A stretch of 64,000 bases of DNA from Sphaerosporella brunnea. Taxonomy: Eukaryota > Ascomycota > Pezizomycetes > Pezizales > Pyronemataceae. The DNA lies in contig VXIS01000039.1 in the NCBI GenBank assembly GCA_008704415.1, positions 1-64,000 of the forward strand, in the 5' to 3' direction. How positions within the stretch are numbered: position 1 is the stretch's first letter; every line of letters begins with the position of its first letter. This document shows, in pieces, positions 20,249 to 32,981 of this stretch. The position numbers and the translations under genes were made by a program. Under the pieces are notes generated by a model. It made no database searches. It saw only the letters and a program-made list of their open reading frames with translations, and had not been told where the DNA came from.

Positions 20249-22174
20249 TGTTATTGATGTAAAAGTAGAGGGAGGAGGTGCGGTAATATGGGCGTGGGAA
20301 CCGGAATGGTGGCGGTTGAAAATCTGTGAACCCGTGTCGCAGACGCTTGGTGAAAAATGGGGGTTGAATGGGCTCGAATGGGTTTTGGAAGAGTGGACCG
20401 CGATCGTTGAATAAAGTGGAGTGGCAATATGGGTGCGGGAGGCGTTGGTGCGGAACGGTTGGTGCGGTGCGGGGGGAAGGAGGCGCGAGACGAGTTGAAG
20501 GGTTGAGTGTTGGGTTGTGAAGGGGTTGTCGTTGGGGTGCTATGGCTTCTCTGCTCTGTCGCTCATTCAGAGTCAGAAAGCTACTGCTGACGGCAATGAG
20601 CAAACGCGTTGGTGACGGCGGCGGCAAAGGCGAAAGCGAAGGCAACGATGGTGGCCGAGGAAAAGGCGAGAAGAAGAGGGGGCGTCCCAAATCGCTTTCT
20701 TATGCGTTCTCGAGAGGCGTGTATATTATTTTTTCAGCAAATGTATGCACTCAAAGCAAGTACCCGAGCAGCAGCGGCGGCGTTGATATGACACGATTGG
20801 AGTCGAGAGGAGCGATGAAAGAACTTTCGATGGCTTGTGCGTGCGAAGTCAAGCATGTAAAGTAACGTTCGGCGGAAGTAAGTATTATAGGATAGGCAAT
20901 GCAATATATGCGATGGACAGCTCTGCGAGGAGGGAAACCTTGGATGATATAGCGGGAAGCGGGGATGAAGGCTTCCCAGTTTTCCTCGATGCGGGGACGA
21001 ATTTGGAGGTACCGCCGCTTTCCTGTGGATGCTCTAGCTCTGCCTGCACGCTATCTTTGGCGGGCGTACGTTACCTTTCCCCTTCCTTGCCTACTGCTCG
21101 TGCAGAGCCTCGGTAGACAACGGCTTGCTGCTCCAGTAGGTCCTACTACCTAGAGGTAGGTAAATTTCCCGTGGCTCGGAAATTAAGAGGGTAGCATCAG
21201 CTCTGCGACGACGATATTGTGCTTTCAGTGGCAGGGTGGTGGCTGTTTCTCCTTCTCTTGGGTGCGGTGGCACTTGGCTCGCGGCAACAACCGCCCTCAC
21301 GTCTGAAAGGTCAAGGGCGCAAAGACGCCGCAAATCCAATGGTCTCCTCCCGATTTCGGCACGGGCGTTCAGTTACGCGGACAGTTGGACAACAGCTGTG
21401 ACTTTTGTCCCATGTTCTTCTCCCGCGCGGATCAACCGGTTTTCATCCCGTATCGACCCGGGAGATTGGTTGTCTGTTCAGACTGCTCAATTACGTATGA
21501 GGGGCCTGACGACCTCATGCCGAGTAGAAGCGCTGCAAGAAAAAAGAGCGCATGGGCATACTTTTCTAGGTTTCTCATGCGTGTCTGGTTCTGGCGCTTG
21601 CGTCCAGACAACTCTCGACTTCGCTCCCGGAGACGACGTCTCGACTTTCAGGGCATATGCCCTCATGAGGGGGCTTCTACATGCTTGGTTTCCCTCGCGC
21701 ACACAAACCCGCGTGGGTATCAATTTTGGCATTTCCCGAAAGATAGGTTGATAACGATACATCACCTATGACGATCACTTTGATTGCACACACTGCCCGC
21801 AAGCGAGCGTGGAACCAGTGGGAAAGAGAGCCGGCACAACACCCTTCAAAGCTCGATCACAACATATGCACGCTGCAGGTTGCCTATTTAATGCTCGATA
21901 TGCGAATATCAATCGACCAACATTTTTTTCATCGCTTTATTCGGCGCAAAACCCGGTAAAATAAAGTTCATTCATGCGTCATCACTCGCTCTTGGCCGTT
22001 AAGTATTGAGAGCTTACTGTCACCGGTTGCAGCGACAAGCCAGAATAACGAGCGTATAAGGAGTCTTAAGTCCGAATGATGGAATAACTAACCTCTCTCC
22101 CACTGTCCGAAATACAGGGTTCGAAAAATCACTGTCTAGCCAAAGGCCCTTACAGTTCGAACTCGTTCCTACTC

Positions 22175-22407
22175 TTATCCAGTGTCCCCGAACTTCTGCC
22201 TCAACAGATATACGTCCATATATGTGGATCTTTTTCTGACCTCAGACGTACGGCCATGTAAGCAGTCCGGTGGAATAAAAACCCTGCCAACCCAGCAGCC
22301 TTCGCGGACACGAAGTCGGAGTCGGTGAGATCGCGGGGAGGCTTTAGCACCGGGCCCGCATAAGCCATCAGTTTTCCATTCTGAATCTTACGATCCTCCA
22401 ACGACAT
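22175..22407 (-). CDS. small hypothetical protein (candidate)
   Basis: A frame from ATG 22407 runs 68 codons to a stop at 22201. Its first 52 codons look coding, with balanced composition (LMAYAGPVLKPPRDLTDSDF, then AKAAGLAGFLFHRTAYMA). At codon 52 the sequence GCC|GTACGT is a good intron donor, and an acceptor GGCAG at 22196 would remove 56 nt and end the protein with KFGDTG (59 aa). A stop in frame just upstream supports the ATG. I recognise no family; the short Gly/Ala/Phe stretch could be one membrane segment. It lies alone in the gene-poor region. Confidence 0.3.
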
Positions 22408-25218
22408 GACTCATGAGAGCAAGCCACGCCCTCCAGCACCGGTGCCCCTTGCTGGAAAATATATGTCCTTGGAAATTCCTAACTGTCCCATCACGAGTTG
22501 GCTGAGCCGTTTCTCCAGATGTTTTTATCTATGACATCGGAGCTCGTAGCATGAAAAGAGACGGCTCAGAATCGTGGGCACTCGGCACGCTTAGAACTGC
22601 CGGGATGGGTTTATCCCACTCCGTTCCATTTCGCGGGGGGGTCTTTGGATGGTGTTTATGCTACGCCATGCGAGGGGAGGATGCAGGATACAGATATATA
22701 TGGCTGTGGACCTGCCAATGAGGCTACTAAGGCAAAGACTGGCAAACAGTGACGAGCGGTCAAGTTCAGCGTTAGCAGACTCACAACCTTCTTGACAGGA
22801 GATGCATGGAATCTGCGGATTTAGAGATCTACGGTACTGCCAGTGAGCTCTTTTTCTATGAGCGCTGACCTTACTAGAGTAGACGAACTCCATATGAGCC
22901 AAGCACGGTCCTTTGGAAGGCTCATTGCCTCTCACTCGACCTATTTCGAGTGCATGCCGGAAGTCCAGATTCGGAAAGATAGAGGACGTCAGCTGAAGAA
23001 AATAAAAGGATCCGGGCTCTTAAGCAACATGTAAGTAGGCATAGGTACCAGGTAGGTACGTACGTAACCCGGCCCGCATCTGCGTCCATTGCATTGCGAT
23101 TGCCAGGCAGGCCAGATCCGACATAAATGAACTTTCCACGTTGGCCAAAAAATTACCTACCACTTGTCATTTCCCCTATCCAGCGAAATGTTAAAATGAA
23201 AAAAAAAAACATACCCTCCTCCTTGCCCAGACAATTTACATGAACCTTGCGTTCACTCGCGCTCACGACCCCCACACGGCTCGTGAGGCGAAAGAACGAC
23301 CCGGTGGCAGGGGTCCGGGCTAAGCTTTTTGCTAATGCCACGTGGCGCAGGGATTCACTACTGCACGTCGTCGGTTTTGGTACATATATTATTAACTACC
23401 TCTGCCAGCCTGGATGGGTTCTTTTGTCCCCGAGGCAGTCGTCCGAAAGAATTTCTGCGTGAGCTTCATGTCATCAACCTCCTGTATCATGAGCCGAGCA
23501 AACAGTCTCGAGACCACACTGCCGCGGCGCTGGCCTCTCGTATAAAGCACTCACAAGTTTTAGTTTCGAGGCTTTTTGCCTAGCCTGGAGAACTCGCACT
23601 TTCTCGGAATGCCGGCCTCCGAGCGCGGGTGTTTGGCCGCCGATACTCCAAGCCCCGTCCGCTCCGAAACTGCCGAGTCATCCAGCGCCGGATTCTCCCA
23701 GATGTCACAGCCGCCACTGAAGAGGGGGTCCGCAACTGCGTGGGCTTCGTTGGCCCCCGGGGAAGTCAGCCGGCCGGTCTGTGAGCGCGACGTTGGGACC
23801 GGTGGCTGCCGTCCGGAAGTCTCGGCTGCTGCTGCCGTGAGTGGATCTAGAATCTGGGGCTGAAATCTACAATGTCTTGGATTCTGCTAGATGGTTCCCG
23901 TCTGGAATTTGTCTCAGTTCTGCCGGGAGGCCTCTTGAAACTGGAAGATCGTGGATCGACGCCGTTACATTGATATGCCAGGTGAGATTCATTCGTAGGT
24001 GTTGGATATCTACATATAGGTAGGCCTGAAGAAGAAGATCGTGGCTTCGAAACATGCTTAAGCTCGTAAAACACCAGGAGTATGCATTACATCAGGAATA
24101 AAGTGTAAGTGCGTTTTGGTCTTCTTATGGAACATTAGAAACGACACAACCTACCTACAAGGCAAGACGATATATCCACACTTCTCTATGGCTATCTTAA
24201 ACTTCGGGTGATTCGCGCTTAGCCACCACTTTTTACTAATAGGGGTGAAAATCCAAGGAGTTGAATTACAACAGGTTCGAATTATACCTAGTTACTGCTT
24301 CAAGGAATGAGCTCTGGTGGCGGCTCAGCAGAAGCTAGATCCTTCGGTGTTTGAACCAATATGGTAATCCGTTGAACGCCCTCAGATCTCTCCATCCAAC
24401 TACATGTAATGGCAGTTGCTATGCCGTTCTCAGCATAATTTGCGCGTTTTTCGACTCCGCCTGGTGACGTTGTACCTAGCTAGGACAATGTACGCTTTCA
24501 GAAACAAAATCTCACCATCTGTAGTGTTGGGCACATCTCAATTCGCAAGGCATTTGCTAAACGATCACAGCACCGCACCAGGGTTTACCAATCGCAATCC
24601 AGAAACCTACAGAATCCAACGCCTATGGGCCCCATGTTTTCCTTTGACGTGGTTGTTGAACGAAATTTTTGACGACTGTCGCGGGGCAAAAACCCCTGCT
24701 ACGGTTGTCTTCTTCTCTTTCTCCCAGCCCGGAGGGGAGGAGGGGAAAGGTGGTATCTGCAGGAGGAGGGTGACGCTCTGTTGACCGACGGCGGAGCGTT
24801 TTTGTTTTTGTTTTGTTTTAAATCATACAGCGTACACGAGGACGTTAGCCCAAGTGCCTCCTATCTTGCGAATCGGAGTGAGGCCAAAGGCCTATGACGG
24901 ACATAAGAAACCTGGTATCCTGTCCCCACGGTCTTACCCGTCTGTTGGGGCTCCCCATACAAAAGAAATACATAAAAGCAAATCGCACCATTAAACACAC
25001 CCTGAGTCAGTGGTATCAGCCCCTTAATGGGGACCTGACGGCGGAGCGTGCTCCGAGCGCGGAGTTGTGATCAATGATCATGACGGACGAGTGATTTCTA
25101 ATGTTGGAAGCTCCGTCTCGAAATCTGGCTTGTGGCTCTACTCTAATAGCTCACTCTAAATGCCGCCATGGCCGCGGCTAAAAACCTGCGTATTTGTATG
25201 AAATGCGATCTTCTATTC

Positions 25219-25266
25219 GAGTGACCAACAGACCGAGCGACCGGGCGACCGAGCGACCGACCGAGT
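25219..25266 (+). repeat. short GACCGAGC-type tandem repeat
   Basis: About five to six degenerate 8-nt units (GACCGAGC, GACCGGGC, GACCGAGC, GACCGACC). A low-complexity expansion with no visible coding role. Confidence 0.5.
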
Positions 25267-25636
25267 GATTTGCCTGAATCCGACCCTTCTATGTGCTACT
25301 TTCATCTCAAGTCCTCCTCGCTGGACGCCAGAACCCCCAAATACCAACAACCCTCGCCGACGCACTTAAAGAGACGACTGCACCCTATTCGCCACCGAAG
25401 AGAGTTAATCTCACCGTTTTGGACCAAGTACGAGCGATTCTTGAAACTGTACCGGGCGGAGGCCTATATGACCGCAGTTTACATTAAAGAACCTTACGCG
25501 TACAAAACCGAAATCATCTGGAAGAAATCATCATTAAGTGTTGCCACAGAGACCCAGTTCATTCTAAGAGTGTACAGAAAAGAAGTTTGAATGCAACGGA
25601 ACAGACATGAACCAGGGACTGCAACTCGGAAACCGT

Positions 25637-27100
25637 TCAACCACCAAGCTGTTCCAGCATGGTGACCTTCATCGCCTTCTGGTCCTGGAATCCAGAAACC
25701 ATTTTGGCAATCCGCTGCTTCAGGATGTTGTTTTCGATCTTGGCCATCTCAGCGACCTTGCTGGCAATCATATCCTCGAGGTCCTGGATCTCCTCTCTCA
25801 ACTTCTCCTTCTGAAGCAGCTGCTCCTTCGCAGCCTCGTCCATCTCCGGCTCCTCGGGAAGAGCAGCCACATCCTCGTCCTCATCCTCGTCAGAGGACTC
25901 GGCGGCCTCCGCGTTGTTGTCTTCAAAGAGAGCAGTGTCGAGCTCGTTTTGAAGGGTCGCCTCGTCCACTCCGACGGCCTGGCTGGCATCGGGCGCGTAC
26001 TCGTAGTCTTGCTCGACTTCGCCATCCGCGTCCTGCTCGTCATCATAGACATCGCCAAGGAGATCATGCTCGTACGTGGCGTCGGCGTCAGACCGATCCT
26101 CCTCCTGATCGGCGTCCACGAGGCAATAGGAGAAGCTCTCAGCCATCTCGTCCTCACGGAGCAGTCTGTCGACCTCGGCCTCCACGGCCTCAATGGTGCG
26201 GTTGCTGATCCTCTTCCGGAACCTTCTCTTGCGGGCCCACTGCATAGGCGGGGTAAGACCATGCGGGAACTGCTGCTCGGAAAAGCTAAACTGGACGTCC
26301 CAGATTGCCTCTTCGTGCGGGATGCGCTGGTGGATCAACAGCATCTGACAAATATCGGCAGCCTTGAAGATGTTCTTTTTGTCGAGAGTCTTGTTCGCCT
26401 CGACGATGCAGGGTAGATCCACCAGCTGCCCCGCATAAAGGTTGCCGCGGATGTTGATGACCGCCTTCCTCTGATCCTTGAACTTCATCCACACATCCGA
26501 TGAGGTGTTGAGTTCTCTTCGCTCAACGACCTCCCGGAGGTAATCGCAGTCGTCTCCCGGTAACATGCGCAAGATGAAGTTCTCCTCGATCGCCGGGTCC
26601 TCCTCTCTATCCGAGGCCTCGCTGTCGTATCCATTTCCGGGCTCGTAACGGCGCTTTCTAGGCGCCGCCTTCGGCGTATGCCTGAGCTTGATGGTTGGGG
26701 TGCGAACCGGCTGGGAGCCCGCCGCCATGGAAGAACCAAGGTTCAACTTAAGCTTTGGCGGAGCGGAAGCGGGGGGCGCCGGCTGCGGGGTGAATTCCGC
26801 GGACTTGATCTTGATGTGGACGGGCTGCTGCGGCACGCCGCCATTTGCAGCGGGCGTTTTCGGTGGAGCTTTCTTCTTCGGTTTCGCCTGCGGGGTGTTG
26901 CTACTGGTGGCCGAGGCGCCGCCGCCGGGCGTGCCGGCATTGCTGACCTTGGGCTTCTTCGGAGCTTTGGGTTTCTTCGGTCTCTCGGTCGAAGCGGGAA
27001 CGGGTGCCGACGAAGGAGCCTGCTGCGCGGGCCGTGGAGGATACTCACTACTGCCGCTGTTGGCGTTCAGGGAGCCAAGGTTAAGCTTGAGTTTGACCAT
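25637..27100 (-). CDS. taf7: TFIID subunit TAF7
   Basis: Single exon, 487 aa. The N-terminal 165 residues are basic and Pro/Ala-rich, with VKLKLNLGS appearing at the start and again as LKLNLGSS near residue 118. The TAFII55 domain begins at about 170: EENFILRMLPGDDCDYLREVV, then RKAVINIRGNLYAGQLVDLPCIVEANKTLD and KAADICQMLLIHQR, all hallmarks of TAF7. An acidic region (DEDEDEDVAALPEEPEMDE) and a C-terminal coiled coil follow. TAF7 binds TAF1 in TFIID and controls its activity. Absence of introns across 1.46 kb contrasts with its neighbours. The ATG at 27100 opens the frame and gives the conserved MVKLKL start. Confidence 0.92.
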   Translation of the reverse strand: MVKLKLNLGSLNANSGSSEYPPRPAQQAPSSAPVPASTERPKKPKAPKKPKVSNAGTPGGGASATSSNTPQAKPKKKAPPKTPAANGGVPQQPVHIKIKSAEFTPQPAPPASAPPKLKLNLGSSMAAGSQPVRTPTIKLRHTPKAAPRKRRYEPGNGYDSEASDREEDPAIEENFILRMLPGDDCDYLREVVERRELNTSSDVWMKFKDQRKAVINIRGNLYAGQLVDLPCIVEANKTLDKKNIFKAADICQMLLIHQRIPHEEAIWDVQFSFSEQQFPHGLTPPMQWARKRRFRKRISNRTIEAVEAEVDRLLREDEMAESFSYCLVDADQEEDRSDADATYEHDLLGDVYDDEQDADGEVEQDYEYAPDASQAVGVDEATLQNELDTALFEDNNAEAAESSDEDEDEDVAALPEEPEMDEAAKEQLLQKEKLREEIQDLEDMIASKVAEMAKIENNILKQRIAKMVSGFQDQKAMKVTMLEQLGG

Positions 27101-27747
27101 GGCGACCGTGGGCTGTGAGGATGACGGTGGAGGGGGGGGAGGAAGGTGGTGGTGGTGGGGAAGAGGGTGAAGGTAGTATGTAGAGGCGACGCGACGGGTT
27201 GGAGGCGCGGGTTTGGTTGGTTGACCATAGCCCTTCTCCGGCGGCCGCTTTCACGACGTCCGGCGTTGACTAACCACCCACAAAAACGGAGAAGGGGGCA
27301 TAGTATTTTACTCTACATACCGGAAGCCCTCTATTGCGGCCGATAGAAAGAACCATTATATTGTCTATCCGCTGAATTTGCGTTCGCTAGGTGGAGAGGC
27401 GAGGTTTTATGCTGTCGCTGCTCAATGCTCATCGGCCCACACGTGTGTAATGCGCAACCATGACGCCATGAGTCCTAGACGCTGTTTGCCACGGTTGAAC
27501 TGTTGTTGCTAGGGGCAACGGCGCGGACAGGATAAGGGAGGGGGTCTGTCATGATCGTTCGCGGCCGCATACAGACAATAGACTTGATTACAAACAAAAG
27601 TACAGTACAGAAGTATCTATCCAGTATCCCTATAAACTCGAAAAAAAAAAGAAAAAAAGAAATAAGACTGTATTATCAATACTTATCCACCGGTACCTTC
27701 TTGGAGAAACACCGTAAAGTGGATATTCTAGAATATACCCCCTATAT
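27101..27747. other. spacer taf7/ypk9 with E-box
   Basis: The 647 bp between the TAF7 start and the P-type ATPase stop. CACGTG sits at 27440-27445 within ACACGTGT. There is a GC-rich block next to the TAF7 start and an AT-rich 3' flank next to the ATPase. No gene seen. Confidence 0.4.
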
Positions 27748-30700
27748 CTAAAACCTCATCTGCTCCTCCAAAACTTTATACTTCCTCTTCTTCCTCTCGG
27801 CAGCTGCATCCGCGTCCCCATTCCTAGGCGCAAGCCTCTTCTTTTTCCCTCCCAACAGCCTAGACAACTTCGGGAACAACTTCTGTTCTCCCAACAGACT
27901 GACTACAAAGCCCACTGCCGCAGCGAGTAAGAGTACAATCTTAAACTTCAACGGCATAGGCGTGAGCTGCATGACGTCGCACAGCCACTTCGGCGGCGCA
28001 AACAGCATCCAAGTGCTAATCACCACACCTATAAGGACCGTCGCCATGAAGGAGTAGTTATGCGTCATCGGCAGACGGTACGGGGGTCCAACGCTCAGGA
28101 ACACAGCGGCAAAGATGTATTGGTAGCAAGAGACCAGGAAGAGTGTGGTGTTTGCCGAGTTGGGGATGTTGGACTTGTGCTTGGACAGCTTGGGCGGGAT
28201 GTACCAACTCTGTGCTTCTGCGGCTTTGTAGCAGATGAATTGTAGGGCGAAGGCTATGAAGATTTGTCCCAGGAGCGGAGTCAGGACTTTGCGAGAAACG
28301 AGGCTGGCGGTGGGTCGCTTGGGGGAGAGGGTAGGGTATGGTTCGGCCCAGCCCACTGTAGGGAGTCAGTATTGTCCTTCTGAGAATTTGGAGGGGTGCT
28401 TACTGAAGACAGCAATTGGCAGGATCAAAAGAAGGTCGATAAACAAAAATTGAAAATCTCCCAGGTTGGAACCAGACTTGTAGAGGATGCTGACGGAGGT
28501 GAACTGGATTGCGGAGTATAAACTCATGTACTTGAAGCAGCTGAAGCTAGTAACCAGAGCGGCGCGTCCTTCCCGGATTACCTGAGGCACGCAAGAGATA
28601 TTGAAGGTTCTGCTGGTGAAGGGCGCAGCCACTGATGCTTCCGCTTCTGACAGCGAGATACCTACGTCTGCCGCCTTTAGAGCTCCACAGTCGTTTGCTC
28701 CGTCACCGCAGAAACCAACGCAGTAGTCCAGTCCCTGCAGTTTCTCGACAAGCTCGTGCTTCTCATCCGGAGACATGCGTGCAAATATTTGCGAGCGTAC
28801 CAACATCTGACCCGTCAGTAATTGTTAGCCAAAGCACGATATGAAACTCACCCGGTTCAAGTAGTCCTCTGGGGCATAATCCACGATCCACCGGAACGCT
28901 TCACCAGTAACGGCCATGCAATAGTTTTGCAGATTATGCGTGCCGTATGGTCCGGAAATATCCCCTTCGGAACCAACCGGCAATGGTAGCAGCGTCGTCG
29001 CATCAAGAGTCACAGGCGTTTCATCGGCAGTTTCCCACAAAATCTTGGCGTTTGGAGTCTGTGAGTTGCCCTCGTGGAAATGCGGAACAAACACAAGGCA
29101 TCCCTCGATTAGCTTGCACTTCTGGGCTACACTGATAGCCGTGAGGATATTATCTCCAGTGCACATCACAGTTCGGATGGCGGCCCGCCGCAGCTCCTCG
29201 ATCACCGGTGTCGTAGATTCCTTGAGCTTATTTTCGAAGATGATAAACCCAGCAAAATTGAGACCAGACTCGGCATCCTCGCGCCGCATCTTTTGGGCTT
29301 TGATCCAGCTGAGGTTCGGGATGTGCTTGGCTGCGCAGGCAATCACTCGGTAGCCGCTGCGAGTGTAGTTCTCTAGGACCTGGTCATAATCGGGAGGGAC
29401 TACAGCAAATTTGTTAGCATCAAATACGCTGGAGAGAGTGTACGCGCTTACAGCTTAGCGAGTTGCAGATCTCTCTCATGCATTCCGGTGCTCCCTTGAC
29501 ATAGATATCACCGCCAGGAGCACCGAAGTGCTTAACAATCACGCTGGAGCGTCTCAAGTTAGATACAAACTCAAAGATTCGCAAAATACCGAGTTCTTTT
29601 TCGTGATCCTAATTTTTTGTCAGAGGCGGCAACTTTCCCTCGGCCCTAAGGTCTTACCGTGCCGTCAGAACCCTTAGGCCTGACGATCGAAGGGTGCAAG
29701 CCACTGCTGGGACCCTCTGGAGACCTAGAGTCCTGTGTTGCGCCGGTTTCTCCTTCCTCAAAGACCCAGCCAGTGAATTCAAACATCTTTAGATCCAACG
29801 GATCACCAATAAGTTCATCATCCACAAGTCTCAAGGAATGACATGTGGCCATGGTGTTGAACAGGGCTTTGAAGGGAGAGTGTTCTGGATCCCCCTGGGG
29901 GTCTTTCTCGGCTGCCTTCAACAATGCCTGAGTATTTTCGAATAGCTCAGTAAACCTATGGGCCCATTAGCAACATGTCATACACCACCACCACAGCCAG
30001 ATACTCACTTGTGGGGGTATGGAGTGACTGAATGGACTCCAAGCACATCCAGTCCATCCTCTGTGAGAGTGCCCGTCTTGTCAAAACACACTACATCAAG
30101 CTTTCCGCCAATGTTGACCCTCTGCGGACTGATACAAAAGATGTTCTTCTTCTTCAGCCGTGACAAAGCAAAATTGGTACCAATAGTCAATGTTGCCGGC
30201 AACGCTGGCGGAACCACGATGGTAATCAGATCCAGTGCCCTGATGAGGATGAGATTCCATTGCAGCCCCAGTCGGATGAAATTGATAAACGAGACAACGA
30301 ATCCAAGGCCTGCAATGCCAGCCATGACCGCGATATATTTGAAAGAATCACTGTAAAACTTGAAGCCAGTAGGCTTCGGGAACAACATCGAGCGGACGAG
30401 AGCACCTTTGGTAGTGCTGAATCCAGTACGAACCACCATGGCCAATGCAACAGCTTCTTCCTCAATGCCATCTTGGGGCTTCCGAACTCGGATGATCTTG
30501 GTGCCGCAGAACAAGAAGTGTCGAGCAACGGCTGGATGAACAGACGGGGCGCCTAGGTCAAGCACTCGAAGGGCTTCATTGGTGCACGGAACTTTCGAAA
30601 CTGGCACCGATTCGCCGGTCAACATGCTCTCGTTGACGATGCAGTCGCCGGTGAGGAGAAGACTGTCGCAAGGAAATAGGGACAACTCCGGGTCGGAGAT

Positions 30701-32209
30701 TTCATAGACATCACCAGGGACCAAATCCGTCGAAGAGACATATCGCCCTGAAATCGTGAGTCTCGTATTCAACTAGGAAGGAAGGAACATACAGAATCCA
30801 TTTCTCAAGACTCGTACGTCACAAACAAATCGTGATACCTCCCTCAACCGATGCATAGTCTGGCTGATTATCAGTTTTGGAAAAATAGTTGAGCCGGGTA
30901 TTTCCTTAACTCACCGCTCTTGTCTCGATCAAGGTGCTCATGATACTGAACAAAGAGATGATGAAAATGCAGATGGCATAGTAGTAGTATTCGTCCAAGG
31001 ACCAGAGGATGAGACTGGCGATTTGAAATACGTAAAAGGGATGGAAAGCCTGGAATCACAATCACAACACCGCTTCAGCCTTGCGCCTAAGAGAGCATTC
31101 CAAAGAAAAGTTCAAAACGCAAGTTTGGACAGCGGCAGGCACCAACCTCATCCACCAAAATCTGCATCGGAGTTTTCTCTTCAATATCTATGACATTATC
31201 ACCAAAAACGGTTTGCCTATAAGACTTCTCATCACCATCAAGTCCTATCCGCAGAGACCAGACATTGTCCCATGCTGGGTCTTTCCAATTACTATTCAGC
31301 ATAAATCTATCATGTATCGGGTGATAGATGAATCTGATGTAGCGGTAGTCCAAGCATTTCAGGTAAGGTAAGATGGGATCATCGTCGTCAAAGTCGTCCA
31401 GCGCCTGCACGCTGACATCCTTTTCTTTGCCAGTCCCGAACACTGTAGACAGTGTTTGGCCGTATTCACGTTTTTTGATGTTGAGTATCGTGAACTCGTT
31501 CCATTGGTTCTGGCTGCGGTCAGCTTTTGAACACAGTGAGATGTTTTGACAGTTGACACACCTCTACCACGGCCCAGTCGCACTCTCCGAGTGGTGACGA
31601 CTTCCCGATCAGGCGTACCCGTGCTCGAGGGAACCATCTGAAAATCAGCCACCCCATCCCTAAGGTCAACCACGACAGCGCCAGATATACTGCGTATCCA
31701 ACGCGGCTTGTTTTGAATCCCGCCACCGCGATCGTCAAGTCCTCGGTATCAATATATATAGTCTGGCTGGTCCTATGTGGTCGGCGATCAGCACCGGCGG
31801 TCGGTTCTCTATGTTGTCGCAGCAACGGAGCGACAGCGGTAGCATCCTGAGTAGACGACTTCCGACTCAGCACCAGGCTCCCCCTACGACCGTAACCAGC
31901 CTCTAGATCAACCTCCTCGTCACTCAATACTGCATGATCATGTTCTCCCTCTCCAGCTTGGATTTCCTGCGCGTCTAGCTCCGGATGAAAGAAGCTCCAG
32001 CTGGTAACCGAGTCGGTGCGTGAACGTCGCCGGTGCTGGAATGATGCGGCGCTGCTAGGAAGACTCTCCGATGTTGGACCGGCGAAGATCTCGTCCTGCG
32101 CCATCTCCACGTCGCTGTAGAAACTCGAAACACTGGCTGAGGAGTCGCGTCGGTGGTGGTGAAGCGGTCGGCCGCGCGCCGAATGCATTTCAGCCGGGTC
32201 ATCCTGCAT
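27748..32209 (-). CDS. ypk9: P5B-type ATPase (Ypk9/ATP13A2 family)
   Basis: Ten exons (32209-31562, 31509-31147, 31049-30915, 30859-30793, 30747-30009, 29955-29658, 29608-29452, 29399-28852, 28806-28404, 28355-27748) code for 1321 aa. The N-terminal 150 residues are Ser/Arg-rich and cytosolic, followed by the P5 hydrophobic entry helices ([21 protein letters not shown]). The catalytic set is complete: TGES (448-451), PPALP in membrane helix 4 (584-588), the phosphorylation site DKTGT (Asp627), KGAP and [16 protein letters not shown] separates P5B from P5A pumps. Human ATP13A2 exports polyamines from lysosomes and yeast Ypk9 is vacuolar, so a vacuolar polyamine or metal-tolerance role is likely here. 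The start at 32209 is the first ATG of the frame. All nine introns keep phase and conserved residues. Confidence 0.93.
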
Positions 32210-32981
32210 TGTATTTGAATTTGAGTGGCGATGGGCGAGGAATGAGAGTGTGGAGTGCTTAGAAGGAGAAGGTTCGAGTATTTGGCGGGCATAGATAATT
32301 TGCGTAACGATGTCATGTACGAGTACTACTCGTGCCAAGGTGGTTACCACTCATCAAATGAGTGCCCGCCATCTCACGGATAGATGCAGTTCACGAATAA
32401 ATTTAAACTCGTCTTCCACACCCAGCAATCTTCCACCACGACCATTCAATTATGCTACCTATTCAGAGGCAAGAGCCCTATTAGTTTGTAGATGCCCGGA
32501 TTCAAGTGGTAATTGAGGTTCTCAGCGAGGGGGGCGGGGAAAAATCCAAGTCTATGATCGAGGACACCTGTCGCCCGAGCACTTTAGTACCCAACTTCAC
32601 CACGCTCCACCATCACCACAACACATTTAAAATTTAATGACTCGGTATAGATCGATAGAGAATCATCGAAAGTATCGTTCTATGGGCTCAGAAAAAAAAT
32701 ATAATGGTTGTTTAAGGTGGTGGAGCGGGTTGAAAGTGGGTCAATTTGATGGGAGCCAGGCTCCCCAAAACTTGCCAATTATGGCAAGATATGGCTTAGT
32801 AAACTCACATATCCGGTAACATGAGTGCGAGTTCATGAAGAAACCCCATCGACGCTGCCGGCAATACGCCCCTAAAACCAAAGAACACACAAAAGGACCC
32901 TGTTTTTTGAAATTTATGGGCCCCAAACCTGCCGAAAGCGCTCCTGTGAGTCTCAGAAAGGCCCTATTTTGATGAGTTTAG

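Larger units (their letters stand above)
20249..25636. other. 5.4-kb gene-poor region
   Basis: Between the kinase start and the TAF7 stop I find no well-supported gene apart from the small candidate at 22175-22407. The region has GGTAGGTA/TACCTACC-type motifs (around 21152-21161, 23036-23062, 23993-24020 and 24152-24160), a GC-rich block at 23590-23860, a TATA-like CGTATAAAG near 23538, and an 8-nt tandem at 25219-25266. Many frames are broken. It may hold old regulatory DNA or decayed sequence. Confidence 0.45.

Noticed and set aside
21236..21751. 171-codon open frame in the gene desert
   Set aside because: Ser/Arg-rich with no motif; competing frames of similar length overlap it on both strands. 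No support.
24268..24290. GGTTCGAATT, similar to a tRNA B-box
   Set aside because: No A-box at the right distance and no acceptor stem can be folded around it.
25270..25590. 106-codon plus-strand frame next to taf7
   Set aside because: No motif, weak composition, and it lies in the probable 3' flank of taf7.
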